From positions 434,001 to 498,000 of the forward strand of contig NW_027045320.1 in NCBI RefSeq assembly GCF_963576615.1: DNA of 64,000 nt, given 5' to 3'. The notes beneath the pieces are model-generated. The model was not told the DNA's origin and did not search any database. It saw only the letters and a list, made by a program, of their open reading frames with translations. The position numbers and the translations under genes were made by a program. This document shows positions 10,440 to 21,381 of this stretch, in pieces. Positions within the stretch are counted from its first letter, which is position 1. Each line of letters opens with the position of its first letter. Origin of the DNA: Watersipora subatra (Eukaryota > Bryozoa > Gymnolaemata > Cheilostomatida > Watersiporidae).

Positions 10440-10800
10440 TAAGCCCGGTTCCAATATATGCCGCAAAGCACCGGCAACAGCACCGGCAACAGCACTGCAG
10501 GCTATCAGAGATGAATTGTGAACCTACACGCCGGGTACCGCCGGTAGTTGCCGGCAGTCAACGCAAGAGTTTAGAGCTATTCAAATTTTGCGAGAGCCGC
10601 AGGCAAAACCTTCTCAAAGTGCACTGTACAGGTAAAGGTCAGCATTATCGAAACAGCATAGCGAGCGAACATTTTTTATTCGGTTATTAGCGATGCAGCT
10701 TTATGTGAACAGAAGCCACCGGAGCCTAGCGTCGCAAACGATTTGCTGCACATTATTACCGCCGGAGTCTCGCAGCCGATATGGGAAGCAGGCTTTAGGA
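10440..10800. promoter_or_regulatory. CpG-richer segment, candidate promoter or 5' exon
   Basis: This segment is visibly richer in G+C and CpG (repeated ccgg, gccgcc, cgcaag, gcgtcgc) than the surrounding DNA. A short caccggcaacag duplication lies near 10470-10495. A good donor, TGTACAG|GTAAAGG, sits at about 10631. It could be a non-coding first exon and promoter for the exon at 11758. Joining an ATG at 10511 to that exon gives an early stop, so any such ATG would be an upstream ORF. Confidence 0.3.
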
Positions 10801-11757
10801 GCACATGCTTTCTGCAGGCTCGTAATGTAAACATTATTTTAAAGCTAGTTGATTTTCTAAGTTTTGGCAAAGATAAGCAGGTAACAATAGCAAAGCAAAT
10901 ACTTATTAACCAGAGCATATAATAGAGGTGAGTGCTTACAATACGGGCTGTTCTTGCTACTCAACAAGGGTTTCTATATACATGAAGCATCATCAAATTT
11001 ATCAACAACAATGTGACTGATGGGTATTACTTGTAATATTTACTATAATAAGAACCATGTCTGTCTGTATAAAAGCGCAGGGTTACATTTGAAAAAAGAT
11101 TATATCACGCAGGATATGAACTCGCAGCGTTCTGCATCAATACCATGTGTGCTTCTTGTTCACCTTCCAGTAGTTTAGAATTATTGAGTATAGATGGTAG
11201 AGTAATTGTTTGTATTTTATTGGCACACATGATGATCTCTCATAGCTTACTAGACTGCCAGAGCCCTAGTTATTAATAAGGTAACAAGTTAGTCGGTGTG
11301 ATCTCCTCCTGAATCCAAGTGACTAACTCTGGAGCTCATTGGTAAGATCTGTTGACTAGGTTTCCAGAATTATTCAATACATTCAAATTGGTAGCTATTC
11401 AAATTGATATTGAAATTCAATCATTTTGGTAAACATCTAATATTTAAAGGAACATATGGCAGTTTATGAATTTCTGCATGTGAACCGCAGCTGAACATGA
11501 CAAGGTCGAATGTATGAACACATGCCAGACACAGTAGGAGAATAGTTGGGTCACCACATTTTTCTTGTAGCAGTGAATGAAAACCAGCTGTTAGTAACTA
11601 AAACAGTAGAAATAATTTTATGTCACTTTGGGTTTTCCTATCAATTAATAGTATTCAAGCACTGACTCATTGCAACAGGCTCTAGCCGTGCCCTTTTTGA
11701 GGCTAGCAAAACATTAATAACTAAATAAGTAACGTTTTTGTTTTTATAACGATACAG

Positions 11758-11801
11758 CATCCTGATGGAGTCATCTACTCCTTTTATAAAGAAATTTCAA
11801 G
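11758..11801 (+). CDS. Candidate first coding exon of an unknown plus-strand gene
   Basis: The acceptor tttataacgatacag ends at 11757. An ATG at 11765 begins MESSTPFIKKFQ and the exon ends at a consensus donor, TTTCAAG|GTGAGT, in phase 1. The next exon is not certain. A candidate at 12683-12778 is splice-like but its frame gives either a 24-residue ending or a mismatched phase. The gene would run antisense inside or beside the HECW locus. Confidence 0.4.
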
Positions 11802-13339
11802 GTGAGTGTATGAAATCATAAAGTGCACCTAGTTACCATTTTATTTTTAGTTATAATATTTATATCATCTCCAGTAACTGTTACCGTTTGTGTCCATTCA
11901 CTAATTCTGGTACTCTCTGGAGCCAGAGGTTTTAGCTAATAGCTAAATACTATACCGTCTTATGGTATATTTTATTTTGTTATATTTCTTGTGCATGCTG
12001 TATTATTGTTTTATCAGATAAATTATGTATAAAGTTTTCACCATGTTCTTGAATATTAATGTAAGTCATTTTACTTATTTATTTCATTCATTTTATTTAT
12101 ATTAAAGTCTCAGCTCAGAGTATGTTGAATAGTTAAATCCTGATAAATTGTAGTTACATGGTAATCTATAAATATGCTGAATTTCTGACGCCAGAGCAAA
12201 GAGGGGCAGTGGGAATACTCCTCATGCATTACTCTCACATGGTATGGAAAAACTCAGTCTAAGTGTAGGGCCATGCAAGCTGCTCACAGGTTTAAATACT
12301 TGCCTTCCTTTATAAAGCCGCTGACAGTTACCCTATCAGCTGCTACACCTAGTCTGATGTCAAGGTCAAAGATTAAACATAATATTTTTTTATGTAATTC
12401 AAAATTCTTTACAGCAGTCAGCATGCAAAGATCCTGGTCAGCTGTGTGATGTCGGCAGCAGTTCAGCTCTAACCTGAGTCATTGTTAATAACTTATGCTG
12501 ACCCAGTGACTCTTTTTTAGTTGATTAGCAACCCATTCGTATGTTTGAATAGCAAAATTGTTCAGCCTGTTCAGCTATTGATAGCCTGTTTTCTTTACCC
12601 GAGCTATTGAGGGTCTAAATATCTAGTAGTCAGGTGCTGATGATGTATAGAGCAAATCTTGGCTAACATTTGAACAAGCAAGTACCATGTCAAAGTTATA
12701 CTGCAACATATAGACAAGAGAGTGAGAGATGTAGTAAGAACTTCAACAACACAGTTTAATGGTAGACTTATAGTTGAGGTAAATAATATATTACTTACTC
12801 TTTATTCATAGGAATATATGAAAAAAACTGAGCTAGTAATAATAGTAGTCACTTTTCTTACATGCGTAGAGTTCACTTTTATTATGTTCTACAATCCTTT
12901 ATATACAGTAGTTCTGTTAAATAAGGAACAATCCAGAAGGAAAGTCATGTGATCAATAAATATTATCATTATATAACTCTGTTGGCTCTTTTATACTACA
13001 GTTGAATTGTGAAACCACGCCATGAATATTTACAGTGCGTTTAAATCCTATATTTACATACCAAGATACATACCAAGATAATCTATAGAAACACTAAAAT
13101 TAATACTACTTGTTTATGTGTATAATACAAAAACATTATATTGTTTTAAGACAGTTTCCGGTATTGGCAATAATATGTTATTACATAATTGTTGCAGATG
13201 TGCAGATCATGTACAATGATATATGATCATTAAAGATGTGTGTATCATGGGTATAAATGTATTTTTATAATATATTTTGGATGTTGGAGTCGTTAACATT
13301 GAATATTTCACAAAGAATATTTCCATATTTACTATTTAC
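11802..13339. other. Intronic/intergenic sequence with two weak coding-like stretches
   Basis: A plus-strand stretch at 12683-12778 reads YHVKVILQHIDKRVRDVV onward and ends at GTTGAG|GTAAAT. A minus-strand stretch at about 12290-12475 reads LGVAADRVTVSGFIKEGKYL near its end before a stop. Neither has a phase partner or recognised family. WW- and HECT-type motifs were looked for on the minus strand here and further left and were not found. Confidence 0.3.
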
Positions 13340-13465
13340 CATTTTTAATATCACCACACGCTCTCAGTATGGAGTGCCTTGGAACGGGAGGATTCTCCAA
13401 TGAACTAGTAATGAGAGTGCCATCAGTGCTGTTTGATGACACCGATGATTCATCTTTCACTTTTT
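13340..13465 (-). CDS. HECW: HECW-like E3 ubiquitin ligase, exon 10 in window (linker)
   Basis: Acceptor tcatttttttag on the minus strand is followed by AAAAAGTG, entering in phase 1 exactly as exon 9 leaves. The peptide is KVKDESSVSSNSTDGTLITS then a Pro-containing segment (LENPPVPRHSILRACGDIKN). Donor AAATG|GTAAAT gives phase 1. If that donor is not used the frame stops one codon later (NGK stop), which would truncate the protein before its WW and HECT domains. The plus strand is also open here (13369-13587), but only the minus reading fits neighbouring phases. Confidence 0.65.
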
Positions 13466-13656
13466 CTAAAAAAATGATTGGATTTATTTGTGCTTTCAAG
13501 CTACATTACTTATGTTTTCTGGTGAAAGTGAAAGCAGAGGAAAGTCTGGAGGTAAATAATGAAAGTGTTCATAAAAGTAAAAACTAATAAACATGCAAAA
13601 CTTCAGATTATTTTTTTTGCTGATGGTTACATCATTTCCATCTTTTCCATACACAC

Positions 13657-14251
13657 CTCGGCCTTTCATCTCCTCACTACCATGTGTATTCTCAGCATAT
13701 TGCATATCTATTGCAAGGTCATCACAGCTTTTTACTTGAGCCTGCGTGGTTTCAGATTCAGAAACTTTCTGGGTATTACGTGCTTTGTCCCTCATTGCAT
13801 AAGCATCGGCACTTGCTGTGCATGAGCTGTTAGACTCTGCCTGATTAGTGTCGCTAGCTTTCACAACAGAGTCAGTATTATCCCTAAAAGTGAGAACGTT
13901 TGATGGTGAGCTCCCCTCTGCATAATTTGATGAGGTTAACTGAGGAATAGCTACATCCCTAGCTAGGCTAGAAAAATCTTCAGAGGCTATAGTATCAGAA
14001 TTGTCTAGAGTAACCCCTCCATTTATATCATCCTGATCATGACATCCTTGGACACTCCTGGCTGTTTGGATGTCAACATCCCCCTCCTCTAACTGGTAAA
14101 TAGCAAACGGATCTGAGAAAGACCGAGTAATGTCTAACTCATCAGAATCAACAGATGACAGCGCATGTGGTGTAGACTCGACTGCTTCAATCTGTATTTT
14201 TCCTCGATTTTCAACAGTGTGAGGAGGTGATTCACTGAGATTAACCGCCAC
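13657..14251 (-). CDS. HECW: HECW-like E3 ubiquitin ligase, exon 9 (acidic/Ser-rich linker)
   Basis: The longest exon, 198 codons plus one base. The acceptor (caattcgtttcag) is followed by GTGGCGGTTAATCTC in phase 0, matching exon 8. Donor GCCGAG|GTGTGT leaves phase 1. It begins VAVNLSESPPHTVENRGK and is rich in Ser, Asp, Glu and Thr with few hydrophobics, so probably disordered. In vertebrate HECW1/2 a long acidic, low-complexity linker separates the C2 domain from the WW domains, which fits. The open frame extends beyond both splice sites into intron sequence of different composition. Confidence 0.8.
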
Positions 14252-14914
14252 CTGAAACGAATTGGCAATACACACTGTCAGCAACAGTCAAATTTCATGT
14301 TTGAGATATTTCTTGGCGATCTTATTCCTCTTGCTATGACTACACACAGTGAGCACTGAAGAGAGTACTGGTCAATGAGTGTCAGGTTCATAACTTCCGA
14401 CTTTTTAGGAAAAAAAACAAACTGCTATCACTTCTAGGGCGCTTTCAGATTCCCTACACGTTGTGGGTATGTGTACATGTATATGGCACATGGGTGGCAT
14501 TTTATTCCAATTGAATACTCCTTACGACTGCAGAAAAAATATGGTAGTTTTTTCACTTGATTAAGGTACAAAATGTTACGTTACAACCAAGTTGCGTAGC
14601 CTCATCAGCATGTGGAATGCATTTATCTCTACGGCCAATTATTGAAAAATATAGCTCAAGATATTCATCAATAGTTTAATGTTTATAGGCTATGCTAACT
14701 GCTCTGGTGTAACATCAGGGCAAGCCAGGACTTTCTTTTCAAACAAAGCCTCCACATCAAGCATCTTAATAGGTAAATTTCAGTAGTTTGAACATTCTAT
14801 TTTGTGCTGCATTTAGTTCGATTTAGATGAATTTTTGTTAGCTGTGAAACAAAAAGCTCTCACAACTATGATATGTAGCATTTGTTAGACTCAATGGAGG
14901 CTTCACATTAAAGG

Positions 14915-15610
14915 TTCATGTCAAGTTTTTAAAGATTTTATTACAATGTGAGGATACTGTTCTATCTTGAGATTTCATTTACTGTCTCAAGTGATCTGAC
15001 TGTCAGGATGTTTAAAGATATTTAAAGGCGAAAAAACTTGATCGCAGTTCAAATGCTCAGAAAGAAAAAACGCACCCAGATTTCCTCAAAATGGCATTAA
15101 TAGTCGTGCATATTTTTTATATGTGATATGTATACGTTCACACCAGCATTGGGTAATCATACGTTCACACCAGCATTGGGTACTCATATGTTTACACAGC
15201 ATTTAGAGGAAAACAATGGGACAAATTCTAACCAAAATATCTTTAAATCATTTGAAATATCTATAGCAGTGTACGTATCTGGGACTATACTTGAAGTTTT
15301 ATTTAAACAATCCTGAGCAAATACAAAATAAAACATATGTCACTATATATAGAGATGTGTAACACTGCAGATTGAATGAACAGCCAATGTCACAACGAGA
15401 GGGACAAACATGAAGTGCGACTATTGACGTCATTTTTGAAAAAGTGATTTTCTTCTGAGCATTTTAAATGCGATCAAATTTATCAAGTTATGTTAATTTT
15501 AATCTTGAAACATCCTGGCAGTCAGATCACCTAAAACGGTACAGAGAATCTCAAATGATAAAAGATATCTAGACTTTCTAATAAAATATTTTGAAATATG
15601 ATGCTAGTAA
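14915..15610. mobile_element. MITE-like element with ~180-200 bp inverted arms
   Basis: The left arm (about 14915-15117) and the reverse complement of the right arm (about 15411-15610) share gtgatctgactg.caggatg, an aacttgat.. segment, gatcgca.tt.aaatgctcag and aatagtcg.gc in the same order. The roughly 300-bp centre has no long open frame. The size and structure suggest a non-autonomous DNA transposon. Exact ends and target-site duplication were not resolved. Confidence 0.6.
15134..15200. repeat. 27-bp tandem repeat, about 2.5 copies
   Basis: The unit beginning acgttcacaccagcattggg starts at 15134 and again at 15161, with a degenerate third copy from 15188 (atgtttacacagcattt). It lies between the arms of the MITE-like element. 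Confidence 0.8.
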
Positions 15611-16717
15611 GCGATCAATGAAAGTAATCTAGACTTGCACACTACGCTTACTGCTTCTAGCGAGCTGCTCTTCCTTGTGTTAGTCTAGCAAAACATTATC
15701 GAATTAATTGTTACATGATATACCTTACCCGCCTTAGCTTATTATGGCATAGACTTATTATGGCAATAACTTACTTAACAAGTTGTATACCATTACTGTT
15801 AACAAACTGTAGATTTCACCTTAGTTGGTGGTCTTTAATACTTCTGAAAAACTCAGATTTTGCCCCCAAGTGAACAATAGTCTAGAGACACCTCATTTAA
15901 TACTCTAACATAGAATTCAATTCTTTTTTTAAAAATTACAGATAAATAATTTATAGATAGGCTAACTTTCAATATTATTTGCGTTCAACAAAGTTTACAT
16001 AAGTTGGTAAAGCACAATGTTCAAATACTATTTGACTAAGAAAAATGTAACTAGCAGTTGTGACAGAGCTAAAACATAAGTTAATCATGTAAAATGTATC
16101 AAATAGTTTGTAGCTCTGAAAGTTTCAAGTTAATTACAAAAGATACATGAACGCTACGTTTTTTGCGGCGTTAAGAAGAAAAGCAACAAATGACAGCCAC
16201 TGACTTACATTTAAAAAATGTGTCAAAATGTGTAAGAGTTGAGGCTGTTGTGGCTAGACACACGAAATAACGCGTCACATTGACAAATAAATGGACGAGT
16301 GCGAATTAGCCTTTACCAGGCGAAGGCCATGACATTCTTGTTAGATTTTTTATTATCATTAGTTGTTATTATTAGCGTTTTTAAGGAAATTTTGTTGTGT
16401 AAGTTTTACTGTTGGTTTGGAAAGAGAATAAATTGATTGGTTAAAAAAGGTCAGACTTTACAGAATCCAGCTAGTTTTTTTCTGCCTTAACAACAACAAC
16501 TTAAAAGCATACTATATAAAACATGTAATATAATTATTAGGTTAACAAAACTGTGTTTTGCCAAATAAACAACGACATTGATTCAAATTGTCTTTGTAAT
16601 TTATTCAAATATCCATTCGCATCTTACTGACACTTAACAATGACTGAACAATGCGTGCAGAGTTATTGAAATTAATAATAAATGCCTGTTCAATAAATCA
16701 ATAAAGGTCAGTATTAC

Positions 16718-16793
16718 CTGAGGTATTGAAGAAACGGAATTGTTATCCATTTCAGTAGGAAGTGTTTGCACAGAACTATCACCACTAGTGCCA
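16718..16793 (-). CDS. HECW: HECW-like E3 ubiquitin ligase, exon 8 (linker)
   Basis: A very good donor, CCTCAG|GTAATA, leaves phase 0 and joins exon 9. The reading frame gives SGTSGDSSVQTLPTEMDNNS followed by VSSIPQ. The acceptor is ambiguous. Phase 2, required by exon 7, is met by the tandem tatag/cag acceptors after which the exon begins at 16796 or 16793. A site nearer the pyrimidine tract, ending cggag at 16813, would extend the frame upstream (LERYSSG) but gives the wrong phase. The minisatellite begins within about 40 bases of the chosen acceptor. Confidence 0.65.
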
Positions 16794-16832
16794 CTGCTAT
16801 ACCGTTCTAGATCTCCGCAGGCAGAAAAAGTA

Positions 16833-18890
16833 GATTAAGGCCGGTCATACGGAGCAAGTTAATGCCTGTCATACAGAGTAAGTTAAAGCCTGTCATACGG
16901 AGTAAGTTAAGGCCTGTCATACGGAGCAAGTTAAGGGCTGTCATACAGAGTAAGTTAAAGCCTGTCATACAGAGTAAGTTAAAGCCTGTCATACAGAGTA
17001 AGTTAAGGCCGGTCATACAGAGTGAGTTAAAGCCTGTCATACGGTGTAAGTTAAGGCCTGTCATACGGAGCAAGTTAAGGGCTGTCATACAGAGTAAGTT
17101 AAAGCCTGTCATACAAAGTAAGTTAAAGCCTGTCATACAGAGTAAGTTAAGGCCGGTCATACAGAGTGAGTTAAAGCCTGTCATACAGAGTAAGTTAAAG
17201 CCTGTCATACAGAGTAAGTAAAAGCCTGTCATACAGAGTAAGTTAAGGCCGGTCATACAGAGTGAGTTAAAGCCTGTCATACAGAGTAAGTTAAAGCCTG
17301 TCATACAGAGTAAATTAAAGCCTGTCATACAGAGTAAGTTAAAGCCTGTCATACAGAGTAAGTTAAAGCCTGTCATACGGAGTAAGTTAAGGCCCGTCAT
17401 ACGGAGCAAGTTAAGGGCTGTCGTACAGAGTAAGTTAAGGCCTGTCATACAGAGTAAGTTAAGGCCTGTCATACAGAGTAAGTTAAAGCCTGTCATACGG
17501 AGTAAGTTAAGGCCTGTCATACGGAGCAAGTTAAGGGCTGTCATACAGAGTAAGTTAAAGCCTGTCATACAGAGTAAGTTAAAGCCTGTCATACAGAGTA
17601 AGTTAAGGCCGGTCATACAAAGTGAGTTAAAGCCTGTCATACAGAGTAAGTTAAAGCCTGTCATACAGAGTAAGTTAAAGCCTGTCATACAGAGTAAAGG
17701 CCGGTCATACAGAGTGAGTTAAAGCCTGTCATACAAAGTAAGTTAAAGCCTTTCATACAGAGTAAGTTAAAGCCTGTCATACGGAGTAAGTTAAGGCCTG
17801 TCATACGGAGCAAGTTAAGGGCTGTCATACAGAGTAAGTAAAAGCCTGTCATACAGAGTAAGTTAAGGCCGGTCATACAGAGTGAGTTAAAGCCTGTCAT
17901 ACAGAGTAAGTTAAAGCCTGTCATACAGAGTAAATTAAAGCCTGTCATACAGGGTAAGTTAAAGCCTGTCATACAGAGTAAGTTAAGGCCGGTCATACAG
18001 AGTGAGTTAAAGCCTGTCATACAGAGTAAGTTAAAGCCTGTCATACAGACTAAGTTAAAGCCTGTCATACAGAGTGAGTTAAGGCCTGTCATACAGAATG
18101 AGTTAAGGCCTGTCATACAGAGTGAGTTAAGGCCTGTCATACAGAGTAAGTTAAAGCCTGTCATACAGAGTAAATTAAAGCCTGTCATACAGGGTAAGTT
18201 AAAGCCTGTCATACAGAGTAAATTAAAGCCTGTCATACAGGGTAAGTTAAAGCCTGTCATACAGAGTAAGTTAAGGCCGGTCATACAGAGTGAGTTAAAG
18301 CCTGTCATACAGAGTAAGTTAAAGCCTGTCATACAGACTAAGTTAAGGCCGGTCATACAGAGTGAGTTAAAGCCTGTCATACAGAGTAAGTTAAAGCCTG
18401 TCATACAGAGTAAATTAAAGCCTGTCATACAGGGTAAGTTAAAGCCTGTCATACAGAGTAAGTTAAGGCCGGTCATACAGAGTGAGTTAAAGCCTGTCAT
18501 ACAGAGTAAGTTAAAGCCTGTCATACAGACTAAGTTAAGGCCGGTCATACAGAGTGAGTTAAAGCCTGTCATACAGAGTAAGTTAAAGCCTGTCATACAG
18601 AGTAAATTAAAGCCTGTCATACAGGGTAAGTTAAAGCCTGTCATACAGAGTAAGTTAAGGCCGGTCATACAGAGTGAGTTAAAGCCTGTCATACAGAGTA
18701 AGTTAAAGCCTGTCATACAGAGTAAGTTAAAGCCTGTCATACAGAGTAAGTTAAAGCCTGTCATACAGAGTAAGTTAAGGCCTGTCATACGGAGCAAGTT
18801 AAGGCCTGTCATACAGAGTGAGTTAAGGCCTGTCATACAGAATGAGTTAAGGCCTGTCATACAGAGTGAGTTAAGGCCTGTCATACAGAG
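16833..18890. repeat. 24-bp minisatellite, about 86 copies, in a HECW intron
   Basis: Near-perfect head-to-tail 24-mers; on the plus strand each reads gcctgtcatacagagtaag followed by ttaaa. Variants (agg/aaa ends, gga for aga, gtgag for gtaag, ctgt/cggt) recur in blocks, showing amplification of multi-unit segments. Because 24 is a multiple of three, the minus strand stays open as an eight-residue MTGFNLLC-type repeat for 399 and then 293 codons. The break is a unit 4 bases short at about 17690-17703, which lacks gtta. It is intronic between HECW exons 7 and 8. Confidence 0.95.
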
Positions 18891-18892
18891 AG

Positions 18893-19260
18893 CTAAAAGC
18901 TACTAAAACTGATAGTAGCTATTTACTATAAATACTATTTACTGTGTGTGTGAACTTGTAGCTGTCATAGATAGATTTGCTGGAGCTCACCCTATAAAAT
19001 TTTACTTGCATTCACAAACATGATTTAATGCAATGTCCGTAGTCATGTATTTTAATAGTCATTTTATTGCACTAGTGCTTTAAAAAAATTTCGAAAAAGA
19101 TTAAATGTCCAGTAAACTGATGCAAATAGAAACAATCACATTAACTATTTGCAACTGTAATTACATCGCCAAGCTATTTCATTCTTTTTGCTGAATTACG
19201 ATGATCTTAAACATTCCAAGTAGATAAGGAGGTCAGGCTGACAAAGTTGCTCATGCTCAC
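18893..19260. other. HECW intron, no further feature
   Basis: AT-rich sequence between the minisatellite and exon 7. No exon that would restore an alternative phase between exons 7 and 8 was found. Confidence 0.4.
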
Positions 19261-19435
19261 CGCATTGCTGGAGTTTCAGCCGTGTCAGTAAGTTCAACAT
19301 CACTGTACCCAGAGGAATCGGAGAGAATATCGGCAGAAGATCTATCTACAGCGTTCTCTACTGCACTGTCTGTGATGGCGCAGCAGCCTACGCGTGTTTC
19401 TCCAAGATGGTTCCTATCCATTGAATGCCTGCTCG
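19261..19435 (-). CDS. HECW: HECW-like E3 ubiquitin ligase, exon 7 (post-C2 linker)
   Basis: The acceptor tatgcactgtag is followed by CGAGCAGG in phase 1, matching exon 6; the donor GCAATGCG|GTGAGC leaves phase 2. It encodes SRHSMDRNHLGETRVGCCAI and then a Ser/Asp/Glu-rich run (SSADILSDSSGYSDVELTD). An internal ATG at 19421 is open but is not needed as a start. The plus-strand open frame over the same bases is a shadow. Confidence 0.75.
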
Positions 19436-19723
19436 CTACAGTGCATATAAATAGTTATCAGTATCTGCAGAATTAAGCCGTTTTATAAACTTTAAAGTCC
19501 AATTATACTGTAGAGTATATTATTGAAGTTTCCAAGGCATTGAAACCCAGAAAGAACGCAAAAGAAACTCTACTTTAAAATATTCTACTGCCCCAATATG
19601 ATGTTTCCTCTCCATGCTGTTATTACATTGACAATAAATGAATATGTATTCTGTGCTGTAATATCTACGGACAAAATGAAGTAACTTATTAGCTTCCACT
19701 TCTTATTTCATTATAATTTATTA

Positions 19724-19978
19724 TTAACACAGAATTCAAATAAACACCTAACTTTACCCGATAATAAGTAACATAAAACTCAAGTAAGCACCAAACTACC
19801 ACATAATAATTAACATAACACTCAAGTAAACACCAAACTCTACCAGATAATCATTAACATAACATTCAAGTAAACACCACACTACCAGATAACAATTAAC
19901 ACAACATTCAAGTAAACACCAAACTCTACCAGATAATAATTAACACACCTTTCAAGTAGACAAAAACTTGCCAGATTA
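19724..19978. repeat. 42-44 bp tandem repeat, six copies, beside a HECW donor site
   Basis: Units start with taaca(c/t)a and contain ttcaagtaaacacc and accagataat. They alternate in length between about 42 and 44 bases and degrade at both ends. The last copy ends about 10 bases from the donor of HECW exon 6 on the intron side. Confidence 0.85.
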
Positions 19979-19988
19979 CTTTGCTTAC

Positions 19989-20080
19989 CATCATAAGGAA
20001 TGATTGTCGGTTTAAACATCAATGTACCACAGATGTGGTCATGTGGCGTTCGACCAATTAATTGACAGCTAACAGTCAGC
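19989..20080 (-). CDS. HECW: HECW-like E3 ubiquitin ligase, exon 6 (end of C2 region)
   Basis: A strong acceptor, tttcctgtttgttccag, enters in phase 2 and donor GATG|GTAAGC leaves phase 1. The peptide LTVSCQLIGRTPHDHICGTL then MFKPTIIPYD aligns by eye with the vertebrate HECW segment just after the C2 core: a VSY-L-R--P-DHV-G-L-F pattern. The VS-L-GRTP-DH-CG-L-F spacing is preserved without gaps. Confidence 0.85.
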
Positions 20081-21381
20081 CTGGAACAAACAGGAAAGCA
20101 GTTCATCAAATGACTTACCACGATATCACCTGAAGACTCAATGTACTACAGATGGTAAAAAGATGGCCTAGGAAAGGTTGCTCTCGTAAACCTTTACTAA
20201 CCTTTGTCTGTTTGCTAAGGAATCAAAAGGGATTCTCTAGTTGCCTGGTGAATGGAATTCATACACTGAATGCAATTCAAATATTTACTACAATTGTGGT
20301 TATCTGAACGGACAAACTATAAGTCCGACTGCTCATCAACTGTACCGCCAACATGACATGAGATGAACTGTACTAGCTTTACGCTACAACTAGCATATTT
20401 GGATGTTGCTCCTTCTTTTCATGACTGAGAAGACTTGAAAGTCAACGTGTAATAACCCCACACGGTGCTAGAAACTAGTTATGCTTGCATCAATGATCAG
20501 TAAAGATCTCCTGGAAGTCTCTTGTAAGTAAAAAAATCAGCCATACAGATGACTGGCTTGCTCTGGTCTACACATCAGGATAAGATCCTTGAGGCAGTAA
20601 TTTTGAATAGTGACTAACATTCTATGTAGATTAGCAAGATACTATTCATGTGTTCCAATTAATAGCCGAATTTGTACCATTTGACAATTTATACCATGTG
20701 CGCTTTCGTGCTATATCATGTACATAATGCTATATCATGTATATAATGCTATGCATTATATTATAACCAGTGTAAACCAGAGTTTTTCAGTTTAGTAAAA
20801 ACTAGTGGATAGTCATTTTAGGAAAGCAGATGGCTTGCAAGTCTGGAGGCAAAAAAGAAAACACAAGAATATTGAATGAAAAATTCCGGTTCTCTCTTTT
20901 ATGATGAGCATCACAGACATTGAAAAGAAACGCATATTCAGCCTTTATGCATATTCTGTTTCAAAAATTAAATCCTTACGCTATAAAAAAATTATACAAG
21001 ACACTCTCTGACCAAAACTGATGGATGATGCCGATAGATTTCTCAGGACAATTGCAGTAAATTGTTTAACAAGTTCACAGAAGCATTGTTTTAATATAAT
21101 AATTTGGTAAAACATTGTGTACTCCAGCCATGTTACATACTAGTTGTATTCAATTTGGCAAGCATTTTTAGTGAACCTACTACTGCCATAAACTAAAATG
21201 TATAAACATGTTTAGACCGAATTATTTGCATAATAAAATGCTGTCACGAGAATTCATTATATTTAATATATGCTCAATTTCAAAATATATTCAGCGGAAA
21301 CAACCCACAATAACTTTCAAAGTGCCTATTAAGGTTACCAACAGCAAAGGGCAGTGTGACAAACGGGACTACAAATCTTAC
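20081..21381. other. HECW intron, no gene recognised
   Basis: It contains a small direct repeat of gctatatcatgtacataat (about 20709-20760) and otherwise unremarkable AT-rich sequence. Confidence 0.4.

Larger units (their letters stand above)
14252..16717. other. HECW intron with a MITE-like inverted repeat and a small tandem repeat
   Basis: No exon was found between HECW exons 8 and 9. The interval holds the inverted-repeat element at 14915-15610 and a 27-bp tandem repeat inside it. The remainder is AT-rich with no recognised gene. Confidence 0.5.

Noticed and set aside
12290..12475. Minus-strand coding-like stretch ending GFIKEGKYLNL
   Set aside because: No splice sites of matching phase and no recognised family; kept only as a note in the region entry.
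13369..13587. Plus-strand open frame over HECW exon 10
   Set aside because: The minus reading has both splice sites and phases that fit exon 9; the plus reading has no partner exon.
16862..17221. Plus-strand 119-codon frame of repeated PVIQSKLK
   Set aside because: It is the shadow of the 24-bp minisatellite.
19282..19476. Plus-strand open frame over HECW exon 7
   Set aside because: The minus reading is in phase with exon 6 and has the Ser/Asp-rich HECW linker composition.
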